Positions 1-13,500 of a stretch of DNA of 64,000 bases are shown piece by piece. The notes under the pieces are model-generated. The model saw nothing but the letters and a program-made list of their open reading frames with translations. It was not told where the DNA came from and searched no databases. Numbering within the stretch: the first letter of the stretch is position 1; the number at the start of each line of letters is the position of its first letter. Origin of the DNA: Muraenolepis orangiensis (Eukaryota; Chordata; Actinopteri; Gadiformes; Muraenolepididae); the NCBI GenBank assembly GCA_027704905.1, contig CM051020.1:19644944-19708943 (forward strand), in the 5' to 3' direction. A program made the translations under genes and the position numbers.

Positions 1-95
1 TGCTATTGTCTGCTTCAACTAATGTACACCTTGTAAGTCGCTTTGGATAAAAGCGTCTGCCAAATGCCCTAAATGTAAATTTAAATGTAAGGCTA
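1..95 (+). repeat. UnaL2/V-SINE-type 3' tail
   Basis: The segment contains the motif gtcgctttggataaaagc followed by gtctgccaaatg and an A/T-rich run of taaatgtaaa-like units. This resembles the conserved 3' tail shared by fish L2-type LINEs and the SINEs they mobilise. A second copy lies in the opposite orientation near 52563-52650. The element is cut by the window start, so its body is not visible. The family name is recalled from general knowledge and was not checked. Confidence 0.6.
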
Positions 96-1494
96 GTTGT
101 ATGCTCTAATGGGGCAGAGATCGTATACATTTATTATATTCCATAATTCTGTTCACAATTTACACCTGGGTACTTGATGGATACACAAGCATTTAATAGA
201 TCAGTGCTTCCCAAACGGGAGTTAACTTCTGACCATGGTCCCAATGAAAGACTAAAAACAGACTAAAGACTAACTCCAATTACTTAAAACAAACAACTGG
301 GACAGACTCAATCAGCGTGTGTGATCAAAAGTTTGATATATTTAAAATGGGAGACTTCTGAGAACATTGTCACATTTGTTAAAGTTAAGTAATAATTGTT
401 ATACCCTATATAAGGCACTCAAGGTATCACACAATGCTTCACGAAATACACGATGGTCATGTGGAAACAGAAAGCATGGCTGACCGCTAGCGATTAGACA
501 ATTAACGTGATTTACGTGCATAACTGGTTTTACTTATATTAATTGAACACAGTAAAATATACTTTAAGTTGTACTTTAAGTAAAATTTACTTTATTGACG
601 ATATCTTTGATATATCGGCCTATTATCAAATAAAGAACAGCGGTTATTCCCACAAGCTGCCTTTGCATTATTTCTGTGGTCAGACCTCCTCTTAAACATG
701 TAAGAACAGCCTTCACAGCACTAATTGCCAACACTATTTCAAAAAGACACCAATTAGAATTATAGCAAGCTTTAATCATTGCTTACTCCCAGAGAAAACC
801 AATTAAACACAATATCTTATATTTGTCTAGCTTTTTTCTCCTAAACAGAACTGAGCTCAATTTAAGATCAGTAGGACGTTTGGACCATTTTCTAAGAATT
901 AGACTTTTTCTTGTCTCGCCACAATCCCAATTTTTAAGATCAACGATTTCTCTCACTGAACTGATCTTTATTTTGTCTGAAATAATCAGCTCTTGGGATA
1001 ACAGTCAGATCCAAAAGAAAACTTGATTCTAAAAACTGGTCTTAGATTGATCTATTATTTTTTAGCTTTTTTTCTCCCCTAAGGTTTATGATACTAGGTC
1101 AGACTTTATTTATCTCTAAATAATTGCTGATTTATTTCTGATAAGAGGGCACACTTTTCTCTAGGTATAGCTCACTAGTTACACTAAATCTCCTTATGCT
1201 GCTTCAGGTTTAACATGGCCGCCTATACCCTCACCACCACCCCACCTAACACCAAAGTACACCAAGCCTCACCTTCCTTCCTCCCCTACTTTTACAACCA
1301 CCAGCCGCCACTGAAGTACACATGTCTTTGCAGTGAACTTTTAACGCTTGTGTGCTGTTTGAAGGGACAGAGAGGATGTTCAGGTCAATTTGACTAACAT
1401 GTCAAGTTTTTATGTGTATTTATGTGTAACTGGAGTGTACAAGTACAGGTTATGACAGGTTATGATGATGTTTTGTCGTTGTAACGTGGTGTAA
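96..1494. other. No gene recognised
   Basis: The stretch is A/T-rich. The few open frames are about 60-67 codons with no recognisable protein character and no convincing splice-bounded exon. I see nothing that can be supported as a feature here. Confidence 0.5.
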
Positions 1495-2289
1495 TTCCTC
1501 AGTCGTCCAGCGGAGGGCAGTGATCCGCATCAACTTCATTAGTGGCGACAGAAGAAAAACTCTGCCAAACTAAACTTTGTAAAACTGGTAAGTCGTGACA
1601 ACAACACTATAACGAACTATAAATACAATCAATATATGTACCGTCTCCTCTATGATTCATATAGAGGTTTGTGTCACAGGACGTCGTATTTAGCAGTAGT
1701 TTAAACATTAAGACAACAGTGTTAGAGTGCTAATTAGCCACCACCTAACTAGTAGCTCCTTTAAACTTTAAAGTTATTAACTGTCACTAACTTTACATTT
1801 ATGAATTTTCACCCACTTTAAAGTTGTTAACGCTCTCACTTTAAAGTGATTAACTCTCTCTAACTTCACGCTTTTAGTCCCAATGGCCATGTTAGTGTCC
1901 AGTATGTTCCTTTCATCCCAGCTCTTTAGAGTTCTCCATGTACTAAGAGGTTTTCTAGGGAAGCCTGTATTCATATTTAATGTTTATTAAACATGAAGCA
2001 CGTTGTACCTATTCTTCACCGACTAGAACCCATTTTCATCGTCAGAGTTAATATTGAATTTAGTTACTTATATTATCAGCCTAAACCGTACAGGTCAAGA
2101 CTGTGATGAGGAGTGTGTGGTTGTATATTTTGTGTCGGGGATAACGTTGACAATAAATATTAATGTAACATCACGGCCAATAGTATAATATTATGCATCT
2201 ACTTTCTGTTAATTGTAAGTCGTGCTCTGCTCCTCCCAGAGCCTTACCTTGTGTGTTCTGTCTCTAGTGGTTGACCTCTGACCTGCACC

Positions 2290-2744
2290 ATGGTGGCTAC
2301 CAAGCTGCTGCTGGACTCCAGTCTCAGGGTGTGGGTGGTGCATCACCTTCATGTGTGCTGCATGACTAGGTCAGCCAGCCTCTCCTCTACAGTGACCAGA
2401 AGATGGACCTGGAGCAGGTCTCTGACAGGTGACTGTTACTCTATCATCTCAACGTTGATATGAATGTGTAGTCTAGGGGTTAGGGAGTTCCACTCTCAGC
2501 CAAAAGACTCTTGGTTTGATCCTATTCTGTGTTTATAGAATCACCAAATGGACCGGATTAAACTGATACTCCATGGCTACTGATGTTTACTATAGTTGAC
2601 CTAAATTGTCCTTTAATTGTGTTTATAAATATGTTTAAAGTGAATGCAATATATACAGCATGCATATACAGTCTTCATATATTTCATGTGACATGCAGGA
2701 CCAGATGACTGGCGATGCCCCCTGAACCCAACAAGGATTTTAAG
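2290..2744 (+). CDS. Possible two-exon gene fragment with presequence-like N-terminus
   Basis: An ATG at 2290 in a good context (cacc before it) opens a 139-nt exon ending at 2428 before a gtgact donor. An acceptor (acatgcag) at 2698 starts a 46-nt exon that continues in frame to 2744 before gtaagg. An upstream non-coding exon could end near 1588 before gtaagtc, with an acceptor near 2269 (tctctag). The predicted N-terminus (about 46 residues) is rich in Arg, Ser, Thr and Leu with almost no acidic residues, as in mitochondrial presequences, and is followed by PDDWRCPLNPTRIL. I do not recognise the protein. The next exon would have to lie beyond 2745, where an L2-like LINE begins at about 2830, so the gene may be truncated or the exon lost. 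It could also be a chance open frame. Confidence 0.3.
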
Positions 2745-2829
2745 GTAAGGTTCATTGATCCCAGCGGCCGACGAGTCTTGGTTTTTAATTCATTCATCTA
2801 ATGAAAAATTCTGTATTATGTATTAGGAT

Positions 2830-4545
2830 GTAAAAAAAGGATGTCTTGACATAAACCCCTCTGTTTGTAACTGGTTATTGGACTTCCTAACCAACAGACC
2901 TCAGTCAACAATCTCACCTCCTCCACCCTCACCCTGAACACTGGCGTCCCCAAGGGCTGTGTGCTGAGCCCTCTCCTCTACTCCCTCTTCACCCACGACT
3001 GCACTCCTTGGTACAAATACCATCATCAAGTTTGCCGACGACACAACGGTAGTGGGCCTCATCAAAAACAACGATGAAGCAGCCCACAGGAAGGAGGTCC
3101 AACACCTGGTGGCGTGGTGCACCGACAACAACCTGGCCATCAACACCAAGAAGACCAAGGAGCTTATCGTGGAATTCAGAAAGACCAGCTGGCGCGCACG
3201 CCCCCATCCTCATCGACGGTGCGGAGGTCGAGCGTGTCTCCAGCTTCAAATTACTGAGGGTTCACATCTTCGAGGACCTCTCTAAGACCCTTAACACTGC
3301 CTCATTGGTCAAGAAGGCTCTTCTTCCTGAGGAGATTGAAGAAAGCCCACCTGTCCCCTCAGATTCTGGTGAACTTTTACCGGTGTGCCATCGAAAGCAT
3401 CCTCACCAACTGCATCACTGTGTGGTACGGCAACTGCCCTGTCTCAGACCGGAGAGCGACTGCCCTGTCTCAGACCGGAGAGCAACTGCCCTGTCTCAGA
3501 CCGGAGAGCGCTGCCCTGTCTCAGACCGGAGAGCAACTGCCCTGTCTCAGACCGGAGAGCAACTGCCCTGTCTCAGACCGGAGAGCAACTGCCCTGTCTC
3601 AGACCGGAGAGCAACTGCCCTGTCTCAGACCGGAGAGCGCTGCAGAGGGCGGGAAAACCGCCCAACGCATCGTTGGATTACTACTCCTTGCAATAAAGAC
3701 TACCCACCACAAACAGTGTCTGAAAAAGGCATGTCAAATTGTCCAAGACACCTCTCACCCTAACCATGGACTGTCTGCCCTCCTCCCCTCCGGGAGGCGC
3801 TACAGGAACCTTTGTTCCAAGTCAAGCAGGCTCAGGAACAGCTTTTGTCCCTCAGCTGTCATCTCTCTGAACTCTGTACCACCATGACAGCTGCCGCCCC
3901 CCCCCTTCTCCTCGCCGCTGCCCCCGCCCACCTTGCCACCCCGCCCACCTTGCCCCCCGCCCACCTTGCCCCCCGCCCACCTTGCCACCCCGCCCACCTT
4001 GCCACCCGCCTCTGCTGCACACCGTACATCACCGACTATCTTCGACTGCCTTGCACTGAAATAATGAACTGAACTAATAATAACTCCCACCTCTACCTAT
4101 AGTTTACATATTTACATACCGTATGAAGGCCATGTACATTTTTTAATTTTTACATTTTTACTGTACCTACCATATATATATATATATATATTTTTTTATC
4201 TTCAACTGTTGATACAACTGCATACCCCTGCTCACTGCCTGCTGTATATACATTTATATATTTGTATCCTGATGATATAACTAAATACCCCTGCTCACTA
4301 CCTGTTGAATACTTGTATACTTACCTGTGTAAATATATATACCTATAATTCTGCACATATCTTATACATACTCTATACGTTATTTTATACCGTTTTTATA
4401 CCTAGCAGACTGACTTTACATCTTATTTAACCACTTTAAATGATATATTAACATGCACTTTCCTGCTACATTTGTACTCTGGTTAGATGCCAATTCTTTT
4501 CACTGTACTGTACTGTGCAATGACAATTAATTTGAATCTAAAAAC
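2830..4545 (+). mobile_element. L2-like LINE, 5'-truncated 3' fragment
   Basis: Conceptual translation shows the C-terminal part of a non-LTR reverse transcriptase: DFLTNRP, TLNTGVPKGCVLSPLLYSLF, FADDTTVVG, then NDEAAHRKEVQHLVAWC, NNLAINTKKTKELIVEFRK, and SSGRRYRNLCSKSSRLRNSF near the end. The order fits L2/CR1-class LINEs. The frame is broken in several places, so the copy is dead. A minisatellite (3432-3640) interrupts the YGNC-VSDR region. A C-rich array of about five 17-bp units follows at 3920-4010. The 3' end reads ctgtactgtgcaatgacaat followed by a ttgaatct-like terminus, typical of these elements. A related antisense fragment is at 37030-37540. Confidence 0.8.
3432..3640 (+). repeat. 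26-bp minisatellite inside LINE ORF (8 copies)
   Basis: Eight copies of a 26-bp unit built around ctgtctcagaccggagag follow one another with a few substitutions; one copy is 2 nt short. The unit corresponds to the NCPVSDRRAL segment of the surrounding reverse transcriptase, so it arose by local duplication of LINE sequence. Because 26 is not a multiple of three, each copy shifts frame; the overlapping 100-230-codon open frames here are by-products. Confidence 0.9.
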
Positions 4546-4934
4546 AATGTATCAGGCAAATTAATTAGATATTTAATATGAATTATTATTCATTATTCAT
4601 TCAGATTAAATATTCATATTATAATATTGCTATAATAATATACATTGTTAAATGACTAATTAAATGACACACGTGTTTACTTTGTTGCACTATAGCAAGA
4701 ACATATTCAGCTTAAACAAGTGAATTGTTCTGCTTCTTACCTGCCTTCAAGGCTCATAAAGTAGTAGTCAGTAGAACAAAGTAATATATAATGTACAGTG
4801 GTTAAATAAGATGTAAAGTATTCCAATGCAAAGAAAAGAAAAAGAAGACTTTAAAGCCTGTATATTGTACATTTATTCAAATATATATACAATATAAAGC
4901 ATAGGTTTTCTAATATAATCCTGAAGCCATATTG

Positions 4935-4986
<52 letters not shown>

Positions 4987-6299
4987 TTGGAACGTGGAAT
5001 ATATTGGAAGGTTCAACTATAGTGTGGCTATTTAACTTTCAGATCTTGATACACCCCACCACATGCTGTCCTGCTCAATCAAAGTGAAGGCACTCATGAG
5101 GAATACCTCTGAGTTATCTTTGTTCTCTCAAGGACAATGAGAAGAATACAATGTGTGGTGAGCAAGACGGCTCGTGTTACACCTCCCTTGTGGCATGACT
5201 GCTGTGTGAGGGACAGCGACAGCTACACTCTCCTACGCAGTCCGAGCCCCTGGGGTCCTAAGGGGTAATATCGCATGCCCAGCATGTTTTCACAGTGTTC
5301 AACTCTGGGCTCTCGATTCCTGCTGGTACACCAGCACAGCCAGGGAGAAACCTGCAAACAAGTTCTAAAATGAGAATACTCATCTAAGTTAGTATAATCT
5401 AAATGGTGTGTCTGCCATTTACCCTGAATAAACTATTATTCAAATATTTAGCAACCTACTAATGGGAGGAAAGTCATATATACACAGGACAAATTCAATA
5501 GCAGAGTATTTGCTAAATGTAACTCTGCATGCGTCTAGATGTAACTTAAAAAGTAATGAACCATTTCCCACTTAAACAATGCTATATGATTGTTATCATT
5601 TACATGATCCGTTTGCATCTTATGATGAATATGAAACAATTGACACTCACCTCACCAGAAAGGAGGTGTTAATAAAAAGAAGGAAAGATTTCTTAAAGCG
5701 ACCCTTCTGAAAACACCCGTCTTTGCTGCAACAGGCCAAGCTAATCTAAAACGGCAGTTAACAGTTAACCATGCAGAGTAAATACTTGACATACTAAGTA
5801 TTTACTTGGCATTCGTCAGTAACAACTTGATCGCTAAGGAAGTCATGACTCCTGAGTGTTAAGGCAGCTCCGTGCGAGGTGTGAAGTTGTCGCATTTTAA
5901 GAGGTTCCCGAAGAGGTGCTTTGTTGTCTTCAGGGCATCCCGAAAGAGGAAGAAGAATTTATCGTTGTTATAATCCAACTGTTAGCACCTTGTCGCTTGA
6001 CACTTTCCTTGGAGAAAGTAGCCTACCCTGACAGCTATCTTGACCTTCGAGCTGTTAAATACTAGAGCTGTCGTAGCCTTAGCACCTTCTTATGCCTGTC
6101 TTCACTGCGCCGCCTTGCGTATATCTGGCTTACATCGGTTAAGTGATGGTTATTACTTTCCTTTATTGGTACTTTTTTAGTCTAAATTATGTTTAATGAT
6201 TTGAATACAAATAAGTCTAATTATTATTATACTACTATTTATACTACACCAGCTACTGCTGCTAATAATCATAATAATACCATAATAATAATAATAATC
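4546..6299. other. Intergenic, (TG)n only
   Basis: No coding exon is recognised. A perfect (TG)n microsatellite occupies about 4939-4985. The rest is A/T-rich single-copy-looking sequence with short open frames only. Confidence 0.5.
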
Positions 6300-6480
6300 C
6301 CCGGCTCCTCCTAGCAAAAACTGTCGAGGTGTCCTTGAGGAAGACCCTAACCCTAACTGCTCCCCGGGCGCTGTATGAATAGCTGCCCACTGCTCCTAAT
6401 ACTAGGATGGGTTAAATGCAGAGAACACATTTCACTGTATGTCTTCATGTATGTGACCAATAAAGAGGATTCAATCCTCA
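6300..6480 (+). repeat. Non-LTR/SINE-type 3' tail
   Basis: The segment holds ctgcccactgctcctaatac, atgggttaaatgcagagaac and acatttcactgtatg, followed by gtgaccaataaagaggattc. This string is a recurrent 3' end of dispersed fish retroelements. It is a short 5'-truncated copy; the exact family cannot be assigned without a library search. Confidence 0.5.
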
Positions 6481-7190
6481 CGATTTGTTGTTGTAATAAT
6501 AGTAATTATAATAATAATGCTCTATAGTCTTTTTATATATTTAATTATATTTTATGATTTGTTAACATGTCATTGTTTATTCAATGTAGCGAGTGAAAGC
6601 CCAAGTGAACAGTACTGTACTGAGGAAGGTCAGAAGTTGTCTTTGTTTTATTAATGTGCTGTACGTCTTTGGCCCCAGCAGACACCTGCTACAAAGGAGC
6701 CGTCGGAACAATGAAAGGCCAAGGCCTGGCAATCTAACTCACTTCAACAGCACTAAGAGGACCTCAAGAAGAATTTCACAGGTTTATCTTTGTCCTCCTG
6801 GACAAAGGGAAGGAGCTATCCACCACACCGGCCTCTTGTGATGATGCACTCAAGGTGACCTTGCCTTTCTAACCCAAAAAAAATAAAAAACTGGATATTT
6901 TCACACTTGCGTTGTATTGTGTCGGTAAAAAATATGCGATAAGCAAGAGTTGAACAACGGTTTTAATCTAAAACATGTCATTCCAGACACCCTGCTATCC
7001 CCTCTCCATATTGGGAACTGAGCAATTGGCAAGGGTCTGATGGGTTTTTTTTGTCCAACTCCTTGTCTGTCTTCCTTGTGACAGCATTGTTTATCGGTCA
7101 AAGATGTAACCAACACAAAGTCATGTGGATTGTCTTGTGGTATATCTGAATGATTAATCCCCTTCCCTTGTAAGGAACGAACACATCCTT

Positions 7191-7196
7191 TATAAA
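7191..7196 (+). promoter_or_regulatory. TATA box of myosin gene A
   Basis: TATAAA lies about 25-30 bp upstream of the inferred first non-coding exon (ending 7241). A near-CArG motif (ccatattgg, one A/T short of consensus) lies about 175 bp upstream. The core promoter differs from that of gene B, suggesting different regulation. Confidence 0.6.
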
Positions 7197-7219
7197 GAGT
7201 GATGGAGGCCTGGACCATC

Positions 7220-7403
7220 ACAGTTGCCGGACAGCCTGAAGGTAAGCACCTCTGGGAACAATATAAACAGTGGCTCATTGCTCATTACAATTTAAAACTA
7301 GACTCTTGGAGTCAGAAAGATCTCTTCGATTTCCTGTAAGTTAGTAAAATCTGCATACTTTCCTGCAGAAATCCATTTCAACAATTCGCCAAGGGACTGA
7401 AAG
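7220..7403 (+). other. 5'UTR exons 1 and 2 of myosin gene A
   Basis: Exon 1 is very short, about 7220-7241, and ends before gtaagc. Exon 2 runs 7369-7403, between tcctgcag and gtaagcg. The ATG-bearing exon begins at 7555 after gctccag. Vertebrate sarcomeric myosin genes typically have two non-coding 5' exons, matching this layout. The transcription start is inferred from the TATA box only. Confidence 0.55.
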
Positions 7404-7568
7404 GTAAGCGTTTATTACCACATTTCCACAGCTGTGTAATTAATATGACGTTCAAATGTATATCCTTATTGAAATCTATCCAGTAAAGTGTACCATATAC
7501 CCGTCTTTGGACCACAATTGGGGTTTTATGCAATTCTTTTAAATTTTGCTCCAGAAAGCAAAGCCACA

Positions 7569-10500
7569 ATGGGTGATGCCCTGATGGCAGAGTTTGGGGT
7601 CGCAGCTTCCTTCCTGCGCAAGTCAGACAAAGAGCGTTTGGAGGCCCAAACTCGGGCCTTTGACATGAAGAAGGAATGCTTCGTACCGGACACTGAAGTG
7701 GAGTATGTCAAGGGCAAAGTCACCAGTAGAGATGGAGACAAAGCCACCGTTGACACTGAAAACGGGAAGGTATGCCGGAGACTCAACTACGATCAATTCC
7801 CTTCGCAGTTAATATATGACAACTAATATCACTGCCGTTGACTCTCATTTTAGACAATAACTGTCAAGGAGGTGGACGTCCACCCCCAGAACCCGCCTAA
7901 GTTTGATAAAATTGAAGACATGGCTATGTTCACCTTCCTCCATGAGCCCGCCGTGCTGTTTAACCTCAAAGAGCGCTACGCAGCCTGGATGATCTACGTG
8001 AGTCCTCCAAAACAATACTTAGATTTTATTTTTAATCATCGCAACAACACAAAGTGCCCCCTTTGACTGACACCAAGGTGGCTTCCTCCACAGACCTACT
8101 CAGGGCTGTTCTGTGTGACGGTGAACCCCTACAAATGGCTGCCGGTGTACGATCAGTCAGTGGTCAACGCCTACAGAGGCAAGAAGAGGAGTGAAGCTCC
8201 TCCCCACATCTTCTCCATCTCGGACAACGCCTACCAGTACATGTTGTCAGGTAGAGAACCTCTTTTGTCATGCGCATTTATTTAATTGTGCAATGTTTTA
8301 ATATATATTATCAAAAGTAACATATGGCTTGTTCTTTAACAGACAGAGAAAACCAGTCTGTCCTGATCACGTAAGTACATTCAATGAAGTGGATAAATGT
8401 ATGCCATGTGTTTTTATAATTTATATTTATTTATATGGATTTTCATCGCTAGTGGAGAATCTGGTGCTGGGAAGACTGTGAACACTAAGAGAGTCATCCA
8501 GTACTTAGCCAGCATCGCCGCTGCTCCTGGAAAGAAGGAGGCTGCTTCTGAAAAAAAGGTTGTAATCATATCCAGAATACAATTCCTACTTTTAAAAAGA
8601 ACCTTAGAGAAATATTGCAATGAAAAACCTATATAGATTAATTCTAAACCAGACAATAAAGACTTAGTAAATCTGTTTTTGGATAACATTTTATAATTTC
8701 TAAATCGTAGGGCACCCTGGAAGATCAAATCATCCAAGCAAACCCTGCTCTCGAGGCTTTTGGGAATGCCAAAACCATAAGGAATGATAACTCCTCTAGA
8801 TTTGTAAGTTGTACCTGTGTTAAATACACAAAGCATACATTTTTTTCTGTAGGTTGTTATGCAAAAATGTTTCCCTTACCCTATTGCAGGGTAAATTCAT
8901 CAGAATTCATTTTGGAGTTAGTGGTAAATTGTCTTCAGCAGATATTGAAACATGTAAGTAAAAAAACAAGGTGAAATAGTTTAATTTTTACGCATCATTA
9001 TTATGCATCATTGCCAAAATGTATTAAAATACTATTTGTGCAGACCTGCTGGAAAAGTCCCGTGTGACCTTCCAGCTGAAGGCTGAGAGAGATTACCACA
9101 TCTTCTACCAGATTCTGTCTCAAAAGAAACCAGAACTTCTAGGTATGAACAGAAAATTGGTTTACTTATATATAGATACAATCTGCAAACTCAATTATAT
9201 GTTGTTGTTTTTTTCTAGAAATGATGCTCGTCACAACCAACCCCTATGACTACTCGTTTATCTCCCAAGGAGAGATCGCTGTCACCTCTATAGACGATTC
9301 GGAGGAGCTTTGTGCTACTGATGTAAGGGATATGCATGTCAGCCTCTACCAACGCACCCATAAAGGTCCTCTAGAATACGGCACTCCAATGAACACATAA
9401 CATGCTCTGTTGCAGGAAGCATTTGATGTGCTTGGTTTCACCCAAGATGAGAAAAATGTAATTTACAAGATGGTAGGCGCCATTATGCACTACGGAAACA
9501 TGAGGTTCAAGCAGAAGCAAAGAGAGGAGCAAGCGGAGGCTGATGGCACTGAAGGTGAACTTAGCTTTAAAAGATGAACATTACTTTTAGGTATTTATTT
9601 TTACGTCAGAAAACTAACTACTACACCGTCAACTTATTTTGCAGATGTTGATAAGGTTGCTTATTTGATGGGCTTAAACTCTGCTGACCTGATCAAAGGG
9701 CTGTGTCACCCCAGGGTGAAAGTGGGAAATGAGTGGGTCACCAAGGGTCAGAGTGTGGACCAGGTGAGTTCTTGCGTCATAGTTCATCATATGTACACAG
9801 TATATACATTTTATATACATAGACGACATATAATATCTGAATACAAAAAACTACTTTGTTAGGTGTACTACTCCATTGGTGCACTGTCCAAGTCAGTGTA
9901 CGAGAAGATGTTCAACTGGATGGTTGTGAGAATCAATCAGTCTCTGGATACCAAGCAACCTCGCCAGTTCTACATTGGTGTGCTGGACATTGCTGGGTTT
10001 GAGATCTTTGATGTAAATATTGACATGTTCTCTAACTAGATGTGTAATCTATACATTTAGCAAGTGTGTATACCGTTTTGTAACTGCTCTATTCTGTCCT
10101 CTCATCAAAGTTCAACACGTTTGAGCAGCTGTGCATCAACTTCACTAATGAGAAGCTGCAACAGTTCTTCAACCACCACATGTTTGTCCTGGAGCAAGAG
10201 GAGTACAAGAAGGAAGGAATTGTTTGGGTTTTCATTGACTTTGGTATGGACTTGGCAGCCTGCATTGAGCTCATTGAAAAGGTTGGTTCAGGTGTAATGA
10301 CTATAAGCATATATATACTATATTTATTCAATTACATATTCAAATGATCTCTTTGTGTTTTTTTAGCCCATGGGTATCATGTCAATCCTTGAAGAGGAGT
10401 GCATGTTCCCCAAAGCCAGTGATGCAACATTTAAAGCCAAGTTGTATGACAATCACCTTGGAAAGACTCCCAACTTCCAGAAACCCAGGGTTATTAAGGG

Positions 10501-13500
10501 AAGACCAGAGGCACATTTCTCCCTGGTTCACTATGCTGGTATCGTTGACTACAATATTGGTAACTGGTTGGTGAAGAACAAGGATCCGCTCAATGAGACG
10601 GTGGTCGGACTCTTCCAGAAGTCAAACCTCAAGGTTTTGGCCACCCTCTTCCAGGGCTATGCTGGAGCAGACGGTATATATATTTTCCTTCCATATATGC
10701 CCACAATTTTTGACTAGATTGCAATGAGTTGATGTGTGAATAGTAATGATATATTTTGAACACACTATACAGCCCCGGATAAGGCAGCAAAGGGTACAAA
10801 GAAGAAGGGTTCATCTTTCCAGACGGTGTCTGCACTGCACAGGGTACATCCACTTAACACTTAACCTTCCATCCTGGTGAACCATTGTTGTGGACCTATG
10901 TTGTCCAGGAGAGAATCTACATAACATAGCTGTGGTCTCATCATTACACCATTAGGAGAATCTGAACAAGCTGATGACCAACTTGAGGTCAACACACCCT
11001 CACTTTGTGCGCTGCCTCATCCCCAACGAGACCAAGACCCCTGGGGCCATGGAGAACCCTCTGGTGATGCACCAGCTACGCTGTAACGGTGTGCTGGAAG
11101 GCATCAGGATCTGTAGGAAGGGCTTCCCCAACAGGATCCAGTACGCTGACTTCAAACAAAGGTAAATCAAAATAAGGCAACACAAAAACAAACCAAAAAA
11201 AATCGATATCTTTAAAAATATTAATGAGGCATATCTCCATTACTAACCGTTCTAGATACCGTATCCTCAACCCAAATGCTATACCAGAGGGACAGTTTAT
11301 TGACAACAAGAAGGGAACAGAAAAACTGCTGGGCTCGTTAGATATTGACCACGAGCAGTATAGATTGGGACACACTAAGGTAGGCCTAATTGTTTGATAA
11401 AAAATTAATAATACCTATACCTACAATTCTATATATTTCATATATCAAAATATGTCAAAACATGTATTAGGTGTTCTTCAAAGCGGGTCTTCTGGGGGTC
11501 CTTGAGGAGATGAGGGATGAACGCCTCGCTCTCATCATCACAGGAATCCAAGCAAGAGCTCGAGGGATGCTGGCGAGACTCGAGTTCCAGAAAATTGTTC
11601 AGCGAAGGTAATGACTATGAAAGACAAATAAAACAGTGTGAAAAAAAATTGAATATCAGCTATTCAATTATTAATGAAACAATGTGTTAAATTATTGTAT
11701 ATGTAATATCATATTCCATTTTTGTACCATAAGGGATGCGTTACTGGTGATCCAGTGGAATGTGCGTGCCTTCATGGGTGTCAAGAATTGGCCCTGGATG
11801 AAGATGTACTTCAAGATCAAGCCTCTGCTGAAATCAGCTGAGAATGAGAAGGAAATGGCCAACATGAAGGAAGAATTCCTCAAGCTAAAGGAAGCGTATG
11901 CTAAATCCGAGGCCCGCAAGAAGGAACTGGAAGAAAAAATGGTCTCGCTTCTCCAAGAGAAGAATGACCTGCATCTCCAAGTCCAATCTGTCAGTATTCT
12001 TTAAATGTACATGCCAATGTTGCTGCTTGAAAAATATTCAATTGAATGACAATGCTCCTTGAATGGTTCACAGGAGCAAGACAGTCTCTCAGATGCAGAG
12101 GAGCGCTGTGAGGGTCTGATCAAGAGCAAGATCCAGCTTGAGGCCAAATCCAAAGAGCTGACCGAGAGGCTGGAGGATGAAGAAGAGATGAACGCAGAGC
12201 TGACTGCTAAGAAGAGGAAGCTGGAAGATGAATGTTCAGAACTCAAGAAAGATATTGACGACCTGGAGCTCACTCTGGCTAAAGTAGAAAAGGAGAAGCA
12301 TGCCACTGAGAACAAGGTCTGGTATAGCTGAACTAATATAACATATACTAATATAATATACTGTATATATAAAATGACTGACTGAGAATATTCTTTAGGT
12401 GAAAAACCTCACTGAGGAGATGGCAGCATTGGACGAAATCATTGCCAAGCTGACCAAAGAGAAGAAGGCACTTCAGGAGGCACATCAGCAAACACTGGAC
12501 GACCTTCAGAGTGAGGAGGACAAAGTCAACACTCTGACCAAGGCCAAAGCCAAGCTGGAACAGCAGGTTGATGATGTGAGTCTTCCATTGGCCTCTTCCT
12601 ATTATATACGTATATTCAATTATATATCGTATTCCTTTTATTGTTTAACATATCGTCACCTTTGGAATAGCTTGAAGGATCTCTGGAACAAGAAAAGAAG
12701 TTAAGGATGGACCTTGAGAGAGCCAAGAGAAAGTTGGAGGGAGACTTGAAGCTGAGCCAGGAGAGCCTAATGGACCTGGAGAATGACAAGCAGCAACTTG
12801 AAGAGAAGCTGAAGAAGTAACCAAACATTTATCAAAACAATCACATTTCAGAAAAATATTACATTGAACTTGATGAATACATGATGATGTGTACAATAGG
12901 AAAGAATTTGAGAACAGCCAACTGTCCAGTAAAATTGAAGATGAACAAGCAATGGGGGCACAACTTCAGAAGAAACTTAAAGAGTTGCAGGTACATATAA
13001 AGTAATTAACAATACTCTAAAGACAGTAAGCAGATAAGCATTGCTTGTTTAATTGTTATATATAACTATTTTCTTAGGCACGCATTGAAGAGCTGGAGGA
13101 AGAGCTGGAGGCTGAGAGAGCTGCCCGAGCCAAGGTGGAGAAACAAAGGGCGGACTTGGCCAGAGAGCTGGAGGAGATCAGTGAGAGGCTGGAGGAGGCC
13201 GGTGGGGCCACCAGCGCCCAGATTGAGATGAACAAGAAGAGGGAGGCAGAGTACCAGAAAATGCGCAGGGACCTTGAAGAGGCCACTCTGCAACATGAAG
13301 CTACAGCTGCTACTATGAGGAAGAAGAATGCAGACAGCGTGTCTGATTTGGGAGAGCAGATTGACAACCTGCAGAGAGTCAAGCAGAAGCTGGAGAAGGA
13401 GAAGAGTGAACTTAGACTAGAACTGGATGATGTTTGCTCCAACATGGAGCAGGTCGCCAAATCCAAAGTGAGTGGAATTGCTTTATGCAGATTGAAAACA

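Noticed and set aside
6593..6841. 82-codon ORF upstream of myosin A
   Set aside because: It starts at a non-ATG codon, has no recognisable domain and no clear splice context; left as unannotated upstream sequence.
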